The notes beneath the pieces are model-generated. The model did not search any database, was not told the DNA's origin, and saw only the letters and a list, made by a program, of their open reading frames with translations. Source: Zingiber officinale (Eukaryota; Streptophyta; Magnoliopsida; Zingiberales; Zingiberaceae). Taken from it: DNA of 64,000 nt. The DNA is taken from NCBI RefSeq assembly GCF_018446385.1, contig NC_055987.1:9199705-9263704 (forward strand), in the 5' to 3' direction. Both the position numbers and the translations under genes were made by a program. The first letter of the stretch is position 1; each line of letters starts with the position of its first letter. Positions 45,011 to 56,811 of the stretch are shown here, in pieces.

Positions 45011-45189
45011 AGTTATCTCCTCTTGGCGTATGCTCAATCAGAAGTGTAGCCCATGTGGCTCGATTTTTGTATGATGCACTTCCGGCATGGTTTGTATTCC
45101 AAATGAATATATGGAGGTAGATAAGGGTGTGATCCAATAAATTGTTCGCAATCGAAAAGATGACAACGTGAAGCTCATTTAACATTCAC

Positions 45190-45671
45190 GTTGTAGTAGC
45201 TACTACTATTAGTGCTGGAAATACCAACTAATCGAATCTGATTTTGATAATGATAAATGGTTCAAAGTTAAGCTGTGTTGTGATATAATAAGTTTACCTG
45301 AGTGTACAAGCAAGACCTAGTTGAGGCTAGGCAACGAAATCTTGGTCAAGGGATTGAGCACGAAGTTCTGGTCAAGGTATTAGGCACGAAGTTTTGGTCA
45401 AGAGATTGGGCATGAAGTCCTGGTAAAGGGATTAGGCACGGAGTTTTGGTCAAGAGATTGGCCATGAAGTTCTGGTCAAGAGGATTGGACACAAAGTTCT
45501 GGTCAAGGGAGAAGGCATGAAGTCCTGGTCGATTGGACTAGGTAGAATACTTGGCAGATTGAGGACATTGGGTAGAAGTCCTGGGGGTCGTGTACACAAG
45601 ACGGAAGTCTAGGCGGGTCGAGGATTGGACGTCGTCCCGGAAATCAAGGTCAGATGTTGAGCAAAAGTCTA
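45190..45671 (+). repeat. Decayed LTR-like sequence with 27-30-bp repeats
   Basis: From 45345 to 45520 the phrase TTGGTCAAGGGATTGGGCAC and variants recur about seven times, each followed by GAAGTTCTGGTCAAG-like text. The composition resembles U3 minisatellites of the LTRs elsewhere in the window. No ends could be fixed. Confidence 0.5.
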
Positions 45672-47257
45672 TGTAAGTACCTCGTGATAGTTTTGATGTG
45701 ATAAACCAAGTCAGAGTTAGGTCATGTTATCTTTTGATGTATTGGGTTTAAGTGTGCAGGAAATTAGGAGCACAGGAAGTTGAGCAAAAGACGCAGCTAG
45801 CGAGAAGGACGGTATGAGAGAGAGTCGACAGGTCTGGTGCATCTGAGGGACAAGGCGCTGCGAAAGAGTACGTTAACGAACGAGAAGGAAGTGCGTGGCA
45901 TTTTCGAGGAACGAGAAGCTGAAGTGAAAGATTGCACGAAAAGGCCGAAAAATGAGTTCGAGTGAACCCTATTCTAAATTGTCGAAATCACCCAAGCGAG
46001 CAGAGCCGGAGCAGAAGACCTGGACTCCGAGCACTCGGACTAGGTCTGGGCGCCTAGACCCCGGGGCATCCCTAGTCCAGGCACCTGGACGCCGGGGTAG
46101 CCCTAGTCCGGCGCCCGGATGACGGGGCAGCCCTTGTCCGGGCGCTCGGACCCCGGGGCAGCCAGGGCGCCCTGGGCTTGCGCCCTGGTCGAGGCTGGTT
46201 CAGCCCGGTCCAAGCTCTCAGACCTGGTCTAGGCGCCCATACCTGGTATAGGCGCCAGGACCAAAAACTTTATCGAGTCACCAATTGTTGTGATTCGTTG
46301 CGACGTGGATAAAGTTTTATCCACGGTCAGGCACCGAGAACCCTTTCAAGCGTCCGGATCAATGCTATAAATATAGCCCAGGTCCTGTCGTGTTTTTAAC
46401 CTTGTGTCTAAGTGTTCAGGAGCTTAGGAGCACAGGGAGCCGAGCAAAAGACGCAGCTAGCGAGAAAGATGATACGAGAGTGAGCCGACGGGCTCGGTGC
46501 GTCTGAGGTACGAGGTGGTGCGGAAGAGTACGTGGGCGGACGAGAAGGAGGCGCACGGCGTTTCCGAGGGACGAGAAGCCAGAGTGGAAGATTATTCGAG
46601 AAGGCCGAAATTGGGTTCGGGTGAATCTTATTTTGGTTGGCTGAAATCACCCAAGCGAGCGGAGCCGGAGCGGAAGACCTGAATTGAGGCGAGCAGCACC
46701 GGAGCAGAGGGCCCAGACCAAAAGTCAACTTTGTTGACTTTAGTGGTCCGAGGGCCCGGAACCATTCCGGACGCCCGGACCAGTCCGGGCACCCAGAGCC
46801 ATTCCGGGTGCCCGGAATTGAATCTTGATCGAATCGCTGTTAAACGCGATCCTTTGCGAAGGGGATAAAATTTTATCCCCTCCCAGGTGCCTGGAACCCT
46901 TCCAAGTGCCCTGACTAAGGCTATAAATACAGTCTTGGTCCAGAAGCTTTTCAATTCATTCAAGAAAATTATAACAACACTTGTGCGCTTCTATTATTTT
47001 GATTAGCTTCCTTCTTTCTGTGTCTACACTGCTATAAAAGAGGCTTCTTCGCCTGAAAGAGAATTTAGTACGATCGTCTTTCTTGGATTAATAACCTCCC
47101 CGGTTGTAACTAAGTCAAAATTCTGGTGCCTCTACTTTTTCTAGTTCTGTTTATTTAATTTATGCAAGTGTTACTTTAAAAGTCCGTGAAGGGTAGTTTG
47201 TTTCTATTTGTGCAGGCTATTCAAACCCCCTTCTAGCCGACCAACGCATTTCCAACA
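45672..47257 (+). mobile_element. Copia (Sirevirus-like) LTR sequence, internally duplicated
   Basis: The LTR starts TGTAAGTACCTCGTGATAG and ends in CTATTCAAACCCCCTTCTAG and CCAACA. The block CAGGAGCTTAGGAGCACAGG with CAAAAGACGCAGCTAGCGAG occurs twice (near 45760 and 46420), each followed by a TATAAATA box (46367, 46923). Two LTR copies have therefore been fused. GC-rich CGGGCGCCCGGAC palindromes fill U3. Open frames here are not genes. Confidence 0.75.
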
Positions 47258-48364
47258 ACATGTTCAACAAGTTTGAAATCATAATGGACTAAATTGGCGT
47301 TTTAGATACAATTAGGGTCAAATTATAAAATTATCAAGGAAATATGTTCTTAGAAAATTTTTAATTAATCCAATTGGTAAGAACTTATACTAGATTTCAA
47401 AATCGTACTTAAATTAAATTTTATATATGTTACTTTTAAATTGATTTAATTTTTTATTTAACTTAGAATTATCTAAATAAATTGTTTCCTATAATTTTTG
47501 TTGGAAATTAATGTCTTCTTCAATTTTTAAGAGAAAGAGAATTTCATCATTTGTCTATAGGAAAAATTTTAAAATTTTCTAGTCATTATATTACTTTTTA
47601 TGAATTTTCTAACAAATATAATATTTTTCATTTTAAAAATACTTTTCAGGATTATCTTTGAGAATTTTATTTTTTCTATGAAAACTTATCATTCTCTCTA
47701 ACTCAGAAAATTTTTCTAAATTTTTTTTTTTTGACCATTGATAAATTTTCTATGAATTATTTATCTAAATGCTACCTTTTAACATTAAAAATTCTTGAAA
47801 AGCTATTTTTAAAAAATTTATTTTCTGCAAGGCTACTTGCTATAATATACACTTAAAAAAATTTTCAAACTTCAAAACTATTTTTAAGAATTTTTTGTCA
47901 AAATATACCTTTACATAGAAAAGAATTTATTACAACTTAGATTAATTTAAAATTTTTAGTGAAAATTTTATCTCTGCTTTGACTATGTCTGTTTTACCGT
48001 TTCAAAAAATTTTCAGAATTTTTTCATGATTAAAAAATATTTTTTATATTATTTATTCCAAAAATTATTTATAAATTATAAAAATCCAGATTTTTCGAAA
48101 TTTAAAACTTCATGACTTTCTAGATGCTAGTCGTTGCATGTTTTATCCCTTAGACTATGTTTTTAATTTATTTCAAGTTGTGTTCGCAATATACCTCTAT
48201 TTGTAATGTGATCAAAGGGTGAGAATTATATGTTAAGTCTAGGTGAGGGGTATATTTTTTATTTCTATAAAAAAAATTTTAATTATAAAATTTATACTTG
48301 TTACCTTACTGTTATTTGTTTTTTTTACCCTAACTTAACTTGAATTGCTCATATCAAAAAGGGA
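47258..48364 (+). other. Probable internal remnant of the copia element, no genes
   Basis: Very AT-rich, with no gag or pol frame. It ends with ACCCTAACTTAACTTGAATT and a purine tract AAAAAGGGAGAGATTA just before the next LTR piece. The same ending precedes the inverted LTR piece at 49190, so it is a 3' internal end with a polypurine tract. Confidence 0.6.
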
Positions 48365-48826
48365 GAGATTATAAGTACCCCGTGGTAGTTTTGATGTAAT
48401 CAACCAAGTCAGAGTTAGGTCATGTTGTCTTTTGATACATTGTGTCTAAGTGTACAGGCACTTAAAAGCACAAGAAGTACAACAAAATACACAGTTAGCG
48501 AGAAGGACGATACGGGAGAGAGTTGATGGACTCGGTGCGTCTAAGGGATGAGGCACTGCAGAAGAGTACGTTGGCAGACGAGAAGGAAGCGCGCGACATT
48601 TCCGAGGAACGAGAAGCCATTGAGAAGATTGTTCGAGAAGGTTAAAAAAATATGTTCGGGTGAGCCCTATTCCTGATGACCGAAATCATCCAAGCGATCG
48701 GAGCCGAAGCAGAAGATCCGGACTCCGGGCGCCCGAACCCCCTGGGGCATCCAGGGTACCCCGGGCTCGCGCCATGGTCAAGGCTGGTTCAGCTCGGTCA
48801 GGGCCCCCGGACCTGGTCCAACAGTA
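48365..48826 (+). repeat. Partial 3' LTR of the copia element
   Basis: TAAGTACCCCGTGGTAGTTT, CTAAGTGTACAGGCACTTAA and CACAGTTAGCGAGAAGGACG match the start of the LTR at 45672. It stops abruptly at GACCTGGTCC. Confidence 0.8.
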
Positions 48827-48829
48827 TTT

Positions 48830-49192
48830 CCAGCCTTCTTTTTGCTCTTTTGCTACTCTGATCACATGGGTGATCGCGACCATCCGGGATAGAGCTCACC
48901 CGAACTCATTTCCCAGTCTTCTCCTCGAGCAGGCTTCCGCTTTGACTTCTCGTCCCTCGGAATGTCGCGCATGCCCTTCTCGTCCACTGGTGTACTCTTC
49001 CGCAGCACCTCGTCCCTCAGATGCATAAAGCCCGTCGCCTCCCTTCCCGTGCCATCCTTCTCGCTACCTGCGTCTTCCGCTCGACTTCTTGTGTTCCTAA
49101 GCTCCTGTACACTTAGACACAAGGGTTAAACACTAACAGAACCTAACCTGACTTATATGATCACATCAATACTACCACGGGGTACTAACAAT
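48830..49192 (-). repeat. Partial LTR of a second copia element, inverted
   Basis: On the minus strand the sequence reads TTAGTACCCCGTGGTAGTAT and on through the same LTR head, then stops at the junction near 48830. Together with the piece at 48365 it forms an inverted repeat with arms of about 400-500 bp, a tail-to-tail junction. Confidence 0.8.
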
Positions 49193-50259
49193 CTCTCTCT
49201 TTTTGATGTGATCAAACCCAAGTTAAGTTAGGGTAAGCAAATAAAAAAAAGTTACAAAAATATTTTACAAGTAGAAAATTTTTACAAATAAAATTTTTTT
49301 ACAAGTACAATTTTTTTTGTTGTACTACTCTCCCCCCTAGACTTAATCTCTTATTACTCTCCCTTTAGATCATATTAAAAATGAGGTACTTTTAATAGTC
49401 TAAGAGTAAAAATGATAAAAAAAAAAAAAGTTTCTAACTATTTTAAAAAGATAATAATTAATTAAAAAAATATTTAATTAATTTTTTAACATAAAATTAA
49501 AGTATTTTTATAACTTCTAAATACTTAACAGTTAGTCAATTAAATACTTATTTCAATAATTAACTTCCAGGTTGTGACGAGACACTAGGTCTTCTTAGAT
49601 ATTGGAACAACAATCACTTTCTAGATAAAACCTCTTAAAAGATGTAATATTTAATTTACTTTGAAAGTCATTATTAAAACATTTAATCTAAATATGATTT
49701 TGGAACCTAATATAGGTTCCTTCCTATTGGGTTAATTAAAAGTTTCTTAGGTATGTATTTTTGTGTAAATTTCCTAATTTGGCCCTTATGATATAAGATA
49801 TCAATTTAATCCACTATATTTTCTAATATATTGAATATTTAAGCATGCACGATTTTTCAAATTTTCTATTTCATTTTTCAAGCTTTCATTTTTTTTTTTT
49901 ATTTTATCAAATTCTTCCAATCGACAAGATTTAGCAAGATCGTTGATTTTAATTCTTTAATTTCTTTTTCTAATTATCAGTATTTTTTTGTTAATAGTTT
50001 TATAAACTGAAATAACTTGACAAGAGGAAGAGACCGTACCTGACTTACCTTGTTGATCTCGTGATCCGAAGATCCCCCTGATGTACTGCTTTCTTTGATG
50101 TCGCTCCCCCTTCATCGATGCTTTCGATACTCATTTCGGACGAGTTTGCTTCGTCTCCTTCTTCTTGGTGACTTGCCACTAGCGCAAGTCCAGTGATGGC
50201 TTCAATTATTTCAATTCAAACGACATTTCGTCCCACGTCGCCTTCATATTCTTGTACTT

Positions 50260-50352
50260 GTTCGCTTGGGTCGACTACTTGTTCTTGCTCTTGTCCTTGT
50301 CTTTCAATTTAGGGAAGTTATCTTTCACATGCCCTTCTTCATTGCAGTGGTA
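50260..50352 (-). pseudogene. Gag zinc-knuckle remnant
   Basis: Right after the gag stop the same frame reads YHCNEEGHVKDNFPKLKDKD. In the usual C-x2-C-x4-H-x4-C box the first Cys is the stop codon TGA and the last Cys is Phe. Confidence 0.75.
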
Positions 50353-51057
50353 TCATCTTATCCTTCTTTTTCTACCCTGCACTTGATTAAATCTTTTAGT
50401 TTTAAACAACTTTTTAAATTTACGTACCATCAATGTTGTTTCACTATCATCGAGAGAAGATTCTGAATTTTGTTTGTCCGCCTTTGTCTTTAACGAAATG
50501 TTATGCTCCTTCTTCGAACCTGCACATCTCATTTCATGGACTTCAAAAGTTAGAAATAATTCTTCTAAAGTAGTTGAATCTAAATCCTTAGATATATAAT
50601 AAGCATCTACTAATGATACCCATTCAGTATTTCTAGGGAATGTGTTAAGTGCGTACCTTAGCGAATCTTGGTTACTTACCTTTTCTCCGAGATTCATGAG
50701 TCCAGTGATGAGCTCCTTAATCCTTGAGTGAAGGTGTGCAGCGGTTTCACCTTCTTCCAATTTGATGTTGTTGATTTGGTTTTTGAGCAGATCCCGTCTC
50801 GTGAGTTTCGCCTCCAAGGTTCCTTCATGTAGTTCCAAGAATTTCTCCCAGAGCTCTTTTGCAGACTTATAGGCTCTGATCCGGTTGACTTCTTGTGACA
50901 GTAAAACGCTTAGCAGATGGAACTCTGCTTTTCCATTTGCCACGAAATTGACATGCTCCTTTTTGGTCCAGTGGTATTTTTCTTTGCTTTCGAGTGCTAC
51001 AAAACCAAATTTCATTATTAAAAGTAAATCAAAATCAATTTTGAAAAATACCTCCAT
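50353..51057 (-). pseudogene. Copia gag (UBN2-type) protein
   Basis: The 234-residue frame contains the copia gag domain: FVALESKEKYHWTKKEHVNF, RAYKSAKELWEKFLELHEGT and LLKNQINNIKLEEGETAAHL, then HSRIKELITGLMNLGEKVSN, and ends GRKRRIR at a TGA that replaces the first zinc-knuckle Cys. Gag forms the particle that packages element RNA. The primer site lies about 115 bases upstream of the first Met. The domain itself is unbroken. Loss of the RNA-binding knuckle and of pol makes the element dependent on others, if it is active at all. Confidence 0.88.
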
Positions 51058-51171
51058 CTTCTTCTTCCAGTTGGCAAAATCTTCCTCAAACTTCGGTGGA
51101 TAGATGCTTAATCATGTCATCTCGTATGCTTCATTCGACGATTAGTCCTCCTGAAGGCTGAAGAGAACCTC

Positions 51172-51183
51172 GCTCTGATACCA
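51172..51183 (-). other. Primer binding site, initiator tRNA-Met type
   Basis: The minus strand reads TGGTATCAGAGC, the classical plant copia primer site, two bases inside the LTR that begins at 51186. Confidence 0.9.
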
Positions 51184-51185
51184 CT

Positions 51186-52320
51186 TGTTGGCTTAGTTAG
51201 GCCGGAGGGAGGGGAGGTGAACTGTCTGTTAAGAAAAACTTTCCTCAAACTTTTAACTCAGATTAGTAGTGTACAAAAATAGAATAAATGGACAACAACA
51301 AAAAAAAGAGACAAAAAGAGTTTCTTGGTTATAACCGGGGAGATTATTAATCCAAGGTAAGTAAACGCACAAAAGATCTCCTTTTTTGAAGGCAGAGAAG
51401 CCTCTTACACTCGTTGGAAGTTCAGAAAGTAACTAGCAAATGAATACAAAAGTTGTTGCCCCATTTTCTAGGTACAGGGGTCTTTTTATAGCCCTTGGGA
51501 AAAGTTGTAGCAGCTATAAAGTCGTAGTTGCTACAACGTGAATGTTAAACCTTAAATTTGAGAGCCCATAACTTTTAACTCAGGTTGAACCATAAGATAC
51601 ACAATATATCAAATTGAAACCTGTTCAGATATCTATAACTTGTTATCATGTTATGGGGTGGAACCCATAACCGTCAAGTTTTAGGTTAAAAAAATATCGC
51701 TAATTTTTTTAGGGAGTCTTCGAATAATTTATCTTAAATTTTTTTCATGTTGCGGTAACTACGGAACCATAGATGTTACAACTGTGTTGCAACTACAATA
51801 TTGTAACTGCTACAATTGTATCTCAATTGATTATCAGTGACTTTGTATATATCTTTACTAGTTTTCAAAAGATTATGTTGTTGGTCTTTAGAAGATCAAC
51901 AACACATTATTGCTGATCTTCTGAAGACCAGCAACACAGTCTTCTACAGACCAATAATAACGTAAACAAAGTCATCGACAATCGATTAAGATACTGTAGT
52001 AGTCAACTCCAAGTGCTTCTATGACAATAAATAGAAATAGTAACTAACTGATACGTTTTTGAATGTCGTAGGTCCATAAGTCAGTTTCATCCCAAAAGTG
52101 GTGCTCTAGAAATCATAACTCGCAGAGGTCATAACTTTTGACTCCAAATGAAACAAGGAGCGTACAAGCAATCAAATTAAAACTCATTCGGAGATCTACT
52201 ATTAGTTATGGGGTGGAACCCGTAACCACCCAATTTCAGGCCTAAAAATATTGTTTAAGGTTTTTTAGAGGTCCGAAATATTTTTTTATCTTTTTTTCAT
52301 CTTCTTTGTTATTATTTTTT
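51186..52320 (-). repeat. 5' LTR of the pol-less copia element (outer end uncertain)
   Basis: It starts TGTTGG next to the primer site. GGAGGGAGGGGAGGTGAACT near 51211 corresponds to the AAACCCCC end of other LTRs read in reverse. A minus-strand TATAAAAAGACCCC lies near 51480. The far end could not be placed. Confidence 0.65.
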
Positions 52321-52329
52321 GAGTTCCAC

Positions 52330-52960
52330 CATGTAACTAGTAAGGGGACTACATTTGAACTCCTTGTCACTTCATAAACCCAGAGGAGCTAGAATGAGTG
52401 CAATATGAACTGGTCCATCAGTCAGTTTTGTCCAAAAGTGATTGATGGACATAGAAAACTTAAGATGATTTCAAACGAAAATCTATGTATTCATCTAATT
52501 CTTTTGAATATATTCATGCTCTTAAACATCAATGCAATACAATATATTGAGAACAGTGATTTTTTAAAACTAGATTCAAGCATGATAAATAATGTCAAAA
52601 GTGTATTATAAGGGTCACCATGATCATACTCACTGACCAACATCACAAATGAACTACTTGGACTTCTATTTATTTTTTTTTTTTGAAGATATCAAAGTTT
52701 TGACTTTTTAAATGGCAAAGGTCCATTAACCAATTTCGTCCAAAAGTGACTAATGGATCTCGAGATCTCTATTTGACTTTAAACAAAGACAAACATAGAT
52801 TAAGATTAAATATTTCTAAAAAAAAAGAGAACAAGATCATTTTATAACATACTGTTCCTGCCTAAGATCACCAATAAATGAGCTATCAGTGAGCTAACTC
52901 TAAGTTTGAATAAGTCATTGATCACCAAGAAGACGGAGGAACCTTTGAAGGTGTACGTTG
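52330..52960. other. Sequence with diverged fold-back A-module copy
   Basis: ACATTTGAACTCCTTGTCAC, GAGTGCAATATGAAC and GGTCCATCAGTCAGTTTTG (52345-52450) follow the order of module A of the fold-back element at 28795. A second piece (GTCCATTAACCAATTTCGTC) lies near 52729. No gene was seen. Confidence 0.6.
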
Positions 52961-53760
52961 AACCTAAGAGAGAAAGAAAGGAAGAAGAGGAGGGTTAGAA
53001 TGGAGGTTGGAGGTGCCCGACCCAACCACTCTAACGCTCAAGTTAAGTTCTGACGATAGGAATGGAGCAGAACAATAGGAAGGAGAGTGTATTTCTCTAA
53101 GCGTATGTATGTGTGTACCCATAAGTGAGCATACATTTGCCCGTAGATATGAGCTCTTTTTATAACACCACTGAGATGATATTCTCTTTTCATTAATTGG
53201 ATGTCGTGTTATGGTAAAGAAAACATCCTATCGCTATAACTTCATTGTATAATATTACTCATACTCTGTATCTTGTATAATTATATCGCTTCATGTGATC
53301 TAACAATCTGGGTGTTGTAGCGTTTATGATGTCAGCCCACCAGATAGAGGTCCATTAGGCCAAAGGGTTTACCCAACTAAGTAAAAGAGAAATGAGTCGA
53401 AGAGTTGTGCTGATTGAGTGAAGTAGTGAGTTAGAGGAGTTAAGCCCCTAGACTCAGGCAGACTGACTGGAGGAATCAGAAAATTGAGCCGACTACTAAT
53501 TGAACTGGAGCTTATCTGACTGGATTGTCAGATCGGGGCGCTGAGCAGGATAGATTCTGTGGAGTAGAGGGCGCTGAGTCGAATGGAGTGCCCTCAACCT
53601 GACTAGACTATCGAGTCGAGAGTTGTCGAGTCGGTGGATATGAGCTACGTAGAGATGATTAGAGCAATCCTCTTAACTTGGACTTTCACCTTAGCAAGAT
53701 TGTTGACCTTCTTGCTAACTACCTCAGTACACATGGAAATCCCTAATTACTTTTCGTATC
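52960..53760 (-). repeat. Decayed Tat-like LTR remnant
   Basis: CACTCTAACGCTCAAGTTAA resembles the CCTCCGACGCTCAAGTCAGG block of the Tat LTRs, and CTTTTTATAAC follows about 120 bases later where those LTRs have their TATA box. The following GAGTCG/GAGTCGAGAG-rich part has a similar composition. Ends not found. Confidence 0.4.
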
Positions 53761-54340
53761 ATATACCAAATATCAATTTACAATAAACAAATTATAATAG
53801 ATATCAAGTTGATAGTTTTCTTCTCTTTCACATCACAATAGGAAGAAGCAAATCTTCAACGACACATTTCAAATTTGACAAGTTGCAAAAAACATATAAC
53901 ATAGTTTTATTATATCATAAAAGATTGGCACATCTAATATACAATATGCATGATATTATCGGCTAAACTCACGCTTGAACAACATTTAGCTTCTTGTCTT
54001 ACAATTTTCCTTTTCATGTTTTTAGCTTCTTGTTTGAATAGGAACAATAAGGTGATCTAAAATCCACTTCCAATATTTCCTTTCTCTATTCAACATCTAT
54101 GAACTTGGACAAAACAACTAGTTTCATGGAGGAAACGTTCGAGTTCCATTTGTATCTCCTTGTACGACTAGTTGACTTCTTGCTATATATCTTGATTTCA
54201 AGCCTCTTACTTTGTATCCTTTCATTATCTTTAGTCTTTTGTAAGAAGAGATGAATATTCTATAAATAACAATTAAAGAGATTCTATTACTTCACGAGAA
54301 AAAGGAATAGTTCCTCAAATACACAGAAGTTAGTGCATGC
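53761..54340. other. AT-rich DNA, nothing recognised
   Basis: No open frame or repeat of note in this stretch. Confidence 0.3.
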
Positions 54341-54342
54341 CA

Positions 54343-54725
54343 CTCACTCCAAACGAACATCTCTCGTCAACATCAAATCACTATCCCTATCTGTGATGAC
54401 ATATTTACATTCATTACAATATTTTTTTCTTAATATTTCTCCTTTGAGAGATGTGAGAATCAATAGTTTACCATAATAATTATTGAGAAATAAAAATATA
54501 TATCAGTTTGTTATGATAATAGCAATTAAGTTATATTTGCTTACCTAAAAAAAATCATTTGAACATACTATTCAAAGCCTCCCTGATCTCCTATACTCCT
54601 TGTCAACCTTGAGGTTGATCTTCCTCAAATAAGGAGTCTCATCCATGCTAAGCTTCACAAACAACCATGCGGTATCCGCCTCTGTCTCTATATTCAGTTG
54701 TGCCTTGACATTTCATCAAACAACT
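54343..54725 (-). pseudogene. AUX/IAA gene remnant (domains III and IV)
   Basis: On the minus strand an exon after an acceptor CTGGTAG (near 54726) reads AWLFVKLSMDETPYLRKINL and then, after a one-base shift near 54585, REALNSMF followed by a stop. This follows domain III of AUX/IAA proteins (VKVSMDGAPYLRKVDLK...). The exon ends TTTTAG|GTAAG near 54543. About 130 bases on, KYVITDRDSDLMLTRDVRLE (54410-54345) follows domain IV (LTYEDKDGDWMLVGDVPWE). AUX/IAA proteins repress auxin response factors; domains III and IV pair with them. The frameshift, stops and lost residues (the usual GA of MDGAPY reads ET; the VGDVPW core reads TRDVRL) show a dead copy. Domains I and II were not found upstream. 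Confidence 0.75.
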
Positions 54726-54789
54726 ACCAGTAAAAAGAGAGAACCACCCGAAGTACACAAAGTTCACATCTTTGATCCGAAATAAAAAA

Positions 54790-55110
54790 CTTACTTCGCC
54801 ACCAAGGGCACATCAATACTCCTATGACTGGAGTCACCCTCTAACGAAGAATCGATGAAGTCAATCCTATTCTCCAAAAGAACTCATTTTCTATCCCTCG
54901 TGACCATATTCTCCGATGCAACGGAGCTCAACAAATCAAGCCATAACTTAGTGTCCTTGATGTAACTCGCCATGACTTCCATGTTATTTGCTTTATTCCA
55001 AATCCCAATCAGAAACACCATTGATTTCTAAAGCCCTTCGAATTGATTCAAAGTTTTAGTCTTGATCTTAAACTGCCGTCAACTTTTTGTGTCTCTTTAT
55101 ATTGCTGGGT
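54790..55110 (-). other. Exon-like open stretch of unknown origin
   Basis: The minus strand reads NNMEVMASYIKDTKLWLDLL, SSVASENMVTRDRK, a stop, then NRIDFIDSSLEGDSSHRSID and a donor-like GCGAA|GTAAGTT. It lies upstream of the AUX/IAA remnant but resembles no AUX/IAA domain. Not recognised. Confidence 0.3.
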
Positions 55111-55129
55111 GTTCATATCCAAAAGTCAA

Positions 55130-56050
55130 TGAGATGGATGTCGGGGATGTGGCGCTCTTGCTGACCTCCTGTGGACTATGCTCTGACCTGCAACATAAGT
55201 GGCGTTAGTGCTGAGCTAGGGAAGGGGTCCCCGGCGATATCCCTCCGGCGCTCAAGTCAGTCTCCGAAGAAGAAGAAGAAGAAGCAAAGAGCGAAGCAAC
55301 AAGAAGACTGTAACACAACAGTAAATATTACATACCTCCGCTGAAGCATGGACCCCTCCTTTATATAGAGTTTCGGTAGCGCGTGTGCATGCTTCCCCAA
55401 GCGAGCACGCATCTCGAAGCTTTTCATGAAAAGACTTGTCAGTAAAGTGTTACTGACACAGTACCCTAACAAGTCGAGCATATCTTTGAAGTGATAGTGG
55501 AAGCTTCCGCCGTACGATCCTCTGTCTGACCATGCCGCCTGTCAGCGACACTAGCTCCCAAAAGGAAGTTGAAAGATAGCTTGCTGCGTCTGTTTCTTGG
55601 CCGAGCGTAATAGCCGCTTGGTCGAAATTCCATTGTCCACGCGATGTCCACTGTCGGGCCGATCGGGATAACCACACGGCCGGAAGTCCATTGTCCGCAT
55701 GCTCTGTTGCTGGGTCGAGCAGGATAGCCGCTCGATCGAAGTCGAACTCTGTCGGTGTCATACTTTGCTGTTCGCCCGAGCTAGGTAGTTGCTTGGCCGA
55801 AGTTGAACTCTTGATGTTATGCCTGCTATCTTGCCGAGTGGGGTAGCCGCTCAGCTTGGCTTCTGCGCGCCGTCTCCCTTGAGCGTCGGATGTTTGAATG
55901 CTCTCCGTATCGAAGTCGACGACGGGTCAGAGCCCTCTCTCCGATCGGAGCATGATTCGCCTGATCGGCCGATGCCTTCCACTCGTTGACCGTCTTGACT
56001 TTGACCTCCACCGTGGCAGCGAGGTGGGGCCCTTCCTCATCACCGCATCA
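55130..56050 (-). repeat. LTR of the second Tat fragment
   Basis: It ends ACCGCATCA at 56050. GATGTGGCGCTCT, CCCCGGCGATATCCCTCCGG and CGCTCAAGTCAG match blocks of the first Tat LTR. A minus-strand TATA box (TATATAAAGG) lies near 55370. The exact left end is inferred. Confidence 0.8.
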
Positions 56051-56811
56051 CAAACCTCCCCTCAAGTCTAGTCGAAGGAGGTTGTAGTCCGACTGACTGG
56101 ACAATTGTCCGAGTAGGTTTCCTCCTGATCGGCCTTCGACACCGTGTGGTTTTCAATTGGGAAAAGACCAGCCCTCGCCGATTGGCCTGCTGATGCTTGT
56201 CGTTTAGGCATAGGCATGCTTCCTCGATCCGATTGGCGCAACGAAGGTTTGCACTTATAAAAATTCACCTTGGGTTGTCTCGGGCGAGCACGAGCTAGGC
56301 TAACGTCACTCAGATTTCTTGGAAATCATGTAAATCCCCGCTCATTAAGGCTGAGTATGTTCCCACGCCTTCATCAATTGTTGACCTATGGCGAGACGCC
56401 ACGTGTTACGCCCGATGTCGTCGCACGCTTGACGTGACATAAGTGATGTGATGTTTGACGGTTCAAATTCGACAGTGAGATCTTGGCCTGGGTCTCCGCG
56501 ACCTAGATCGGATGGCTCCGGTCGGCCGAGCCCGAGGCTTATAAGTTCGCTACGTCGCCTCCTTCACATACTTCGTCTTCGAGTTCAAGTTCTCCGGCAG
56601 CAACCTTCCTCTTCTCTTGTGTGACCTTCTCCGGCGATCCTATGCACTTCTCTCCAGCGATAGCGACCTCTTTCCAGTAAGCTTTCTCCCAATCGTATCC
56701 GTTTCGAAGCTTTTCGGCCTGCCTTCTTGTATTTCGGTGATACTCCAGTAGCTTTTTCCCTCTTTGATCGCATTTCTTTCCCTCCGCCTCCTTTTCGTTT
56801 TTGCTTTTGCA

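Larger units (their letters stand above)
49193..51185 (-). mobile_element. Internal region of a pol-less copia (Sirevirus-like) element
   Basis: On the minus strand the order is primer site (51183-51172), gag (51057-50353), a broken zinc knuckle, about 1.1 kb of AT-rich DNA without pol, then a purine tract (AAAAAGAGAGAGATTG) next to the LTR piece. Protease, integrase and reverse transcriptase are absent, so the element is non-autonomous or deleted. Confidence 0.8.

Noticed and set aside
46408-46963. Minus-strand open frames of about 110 codons
   Set aside because: They lie in the GC-rich U3 of copia-type LTRs; no family.
48660-49122. Open frames on both strands around the tail-to-tail junction
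   Set aside because: They cross the junction of two LTR fragments and have no domain.
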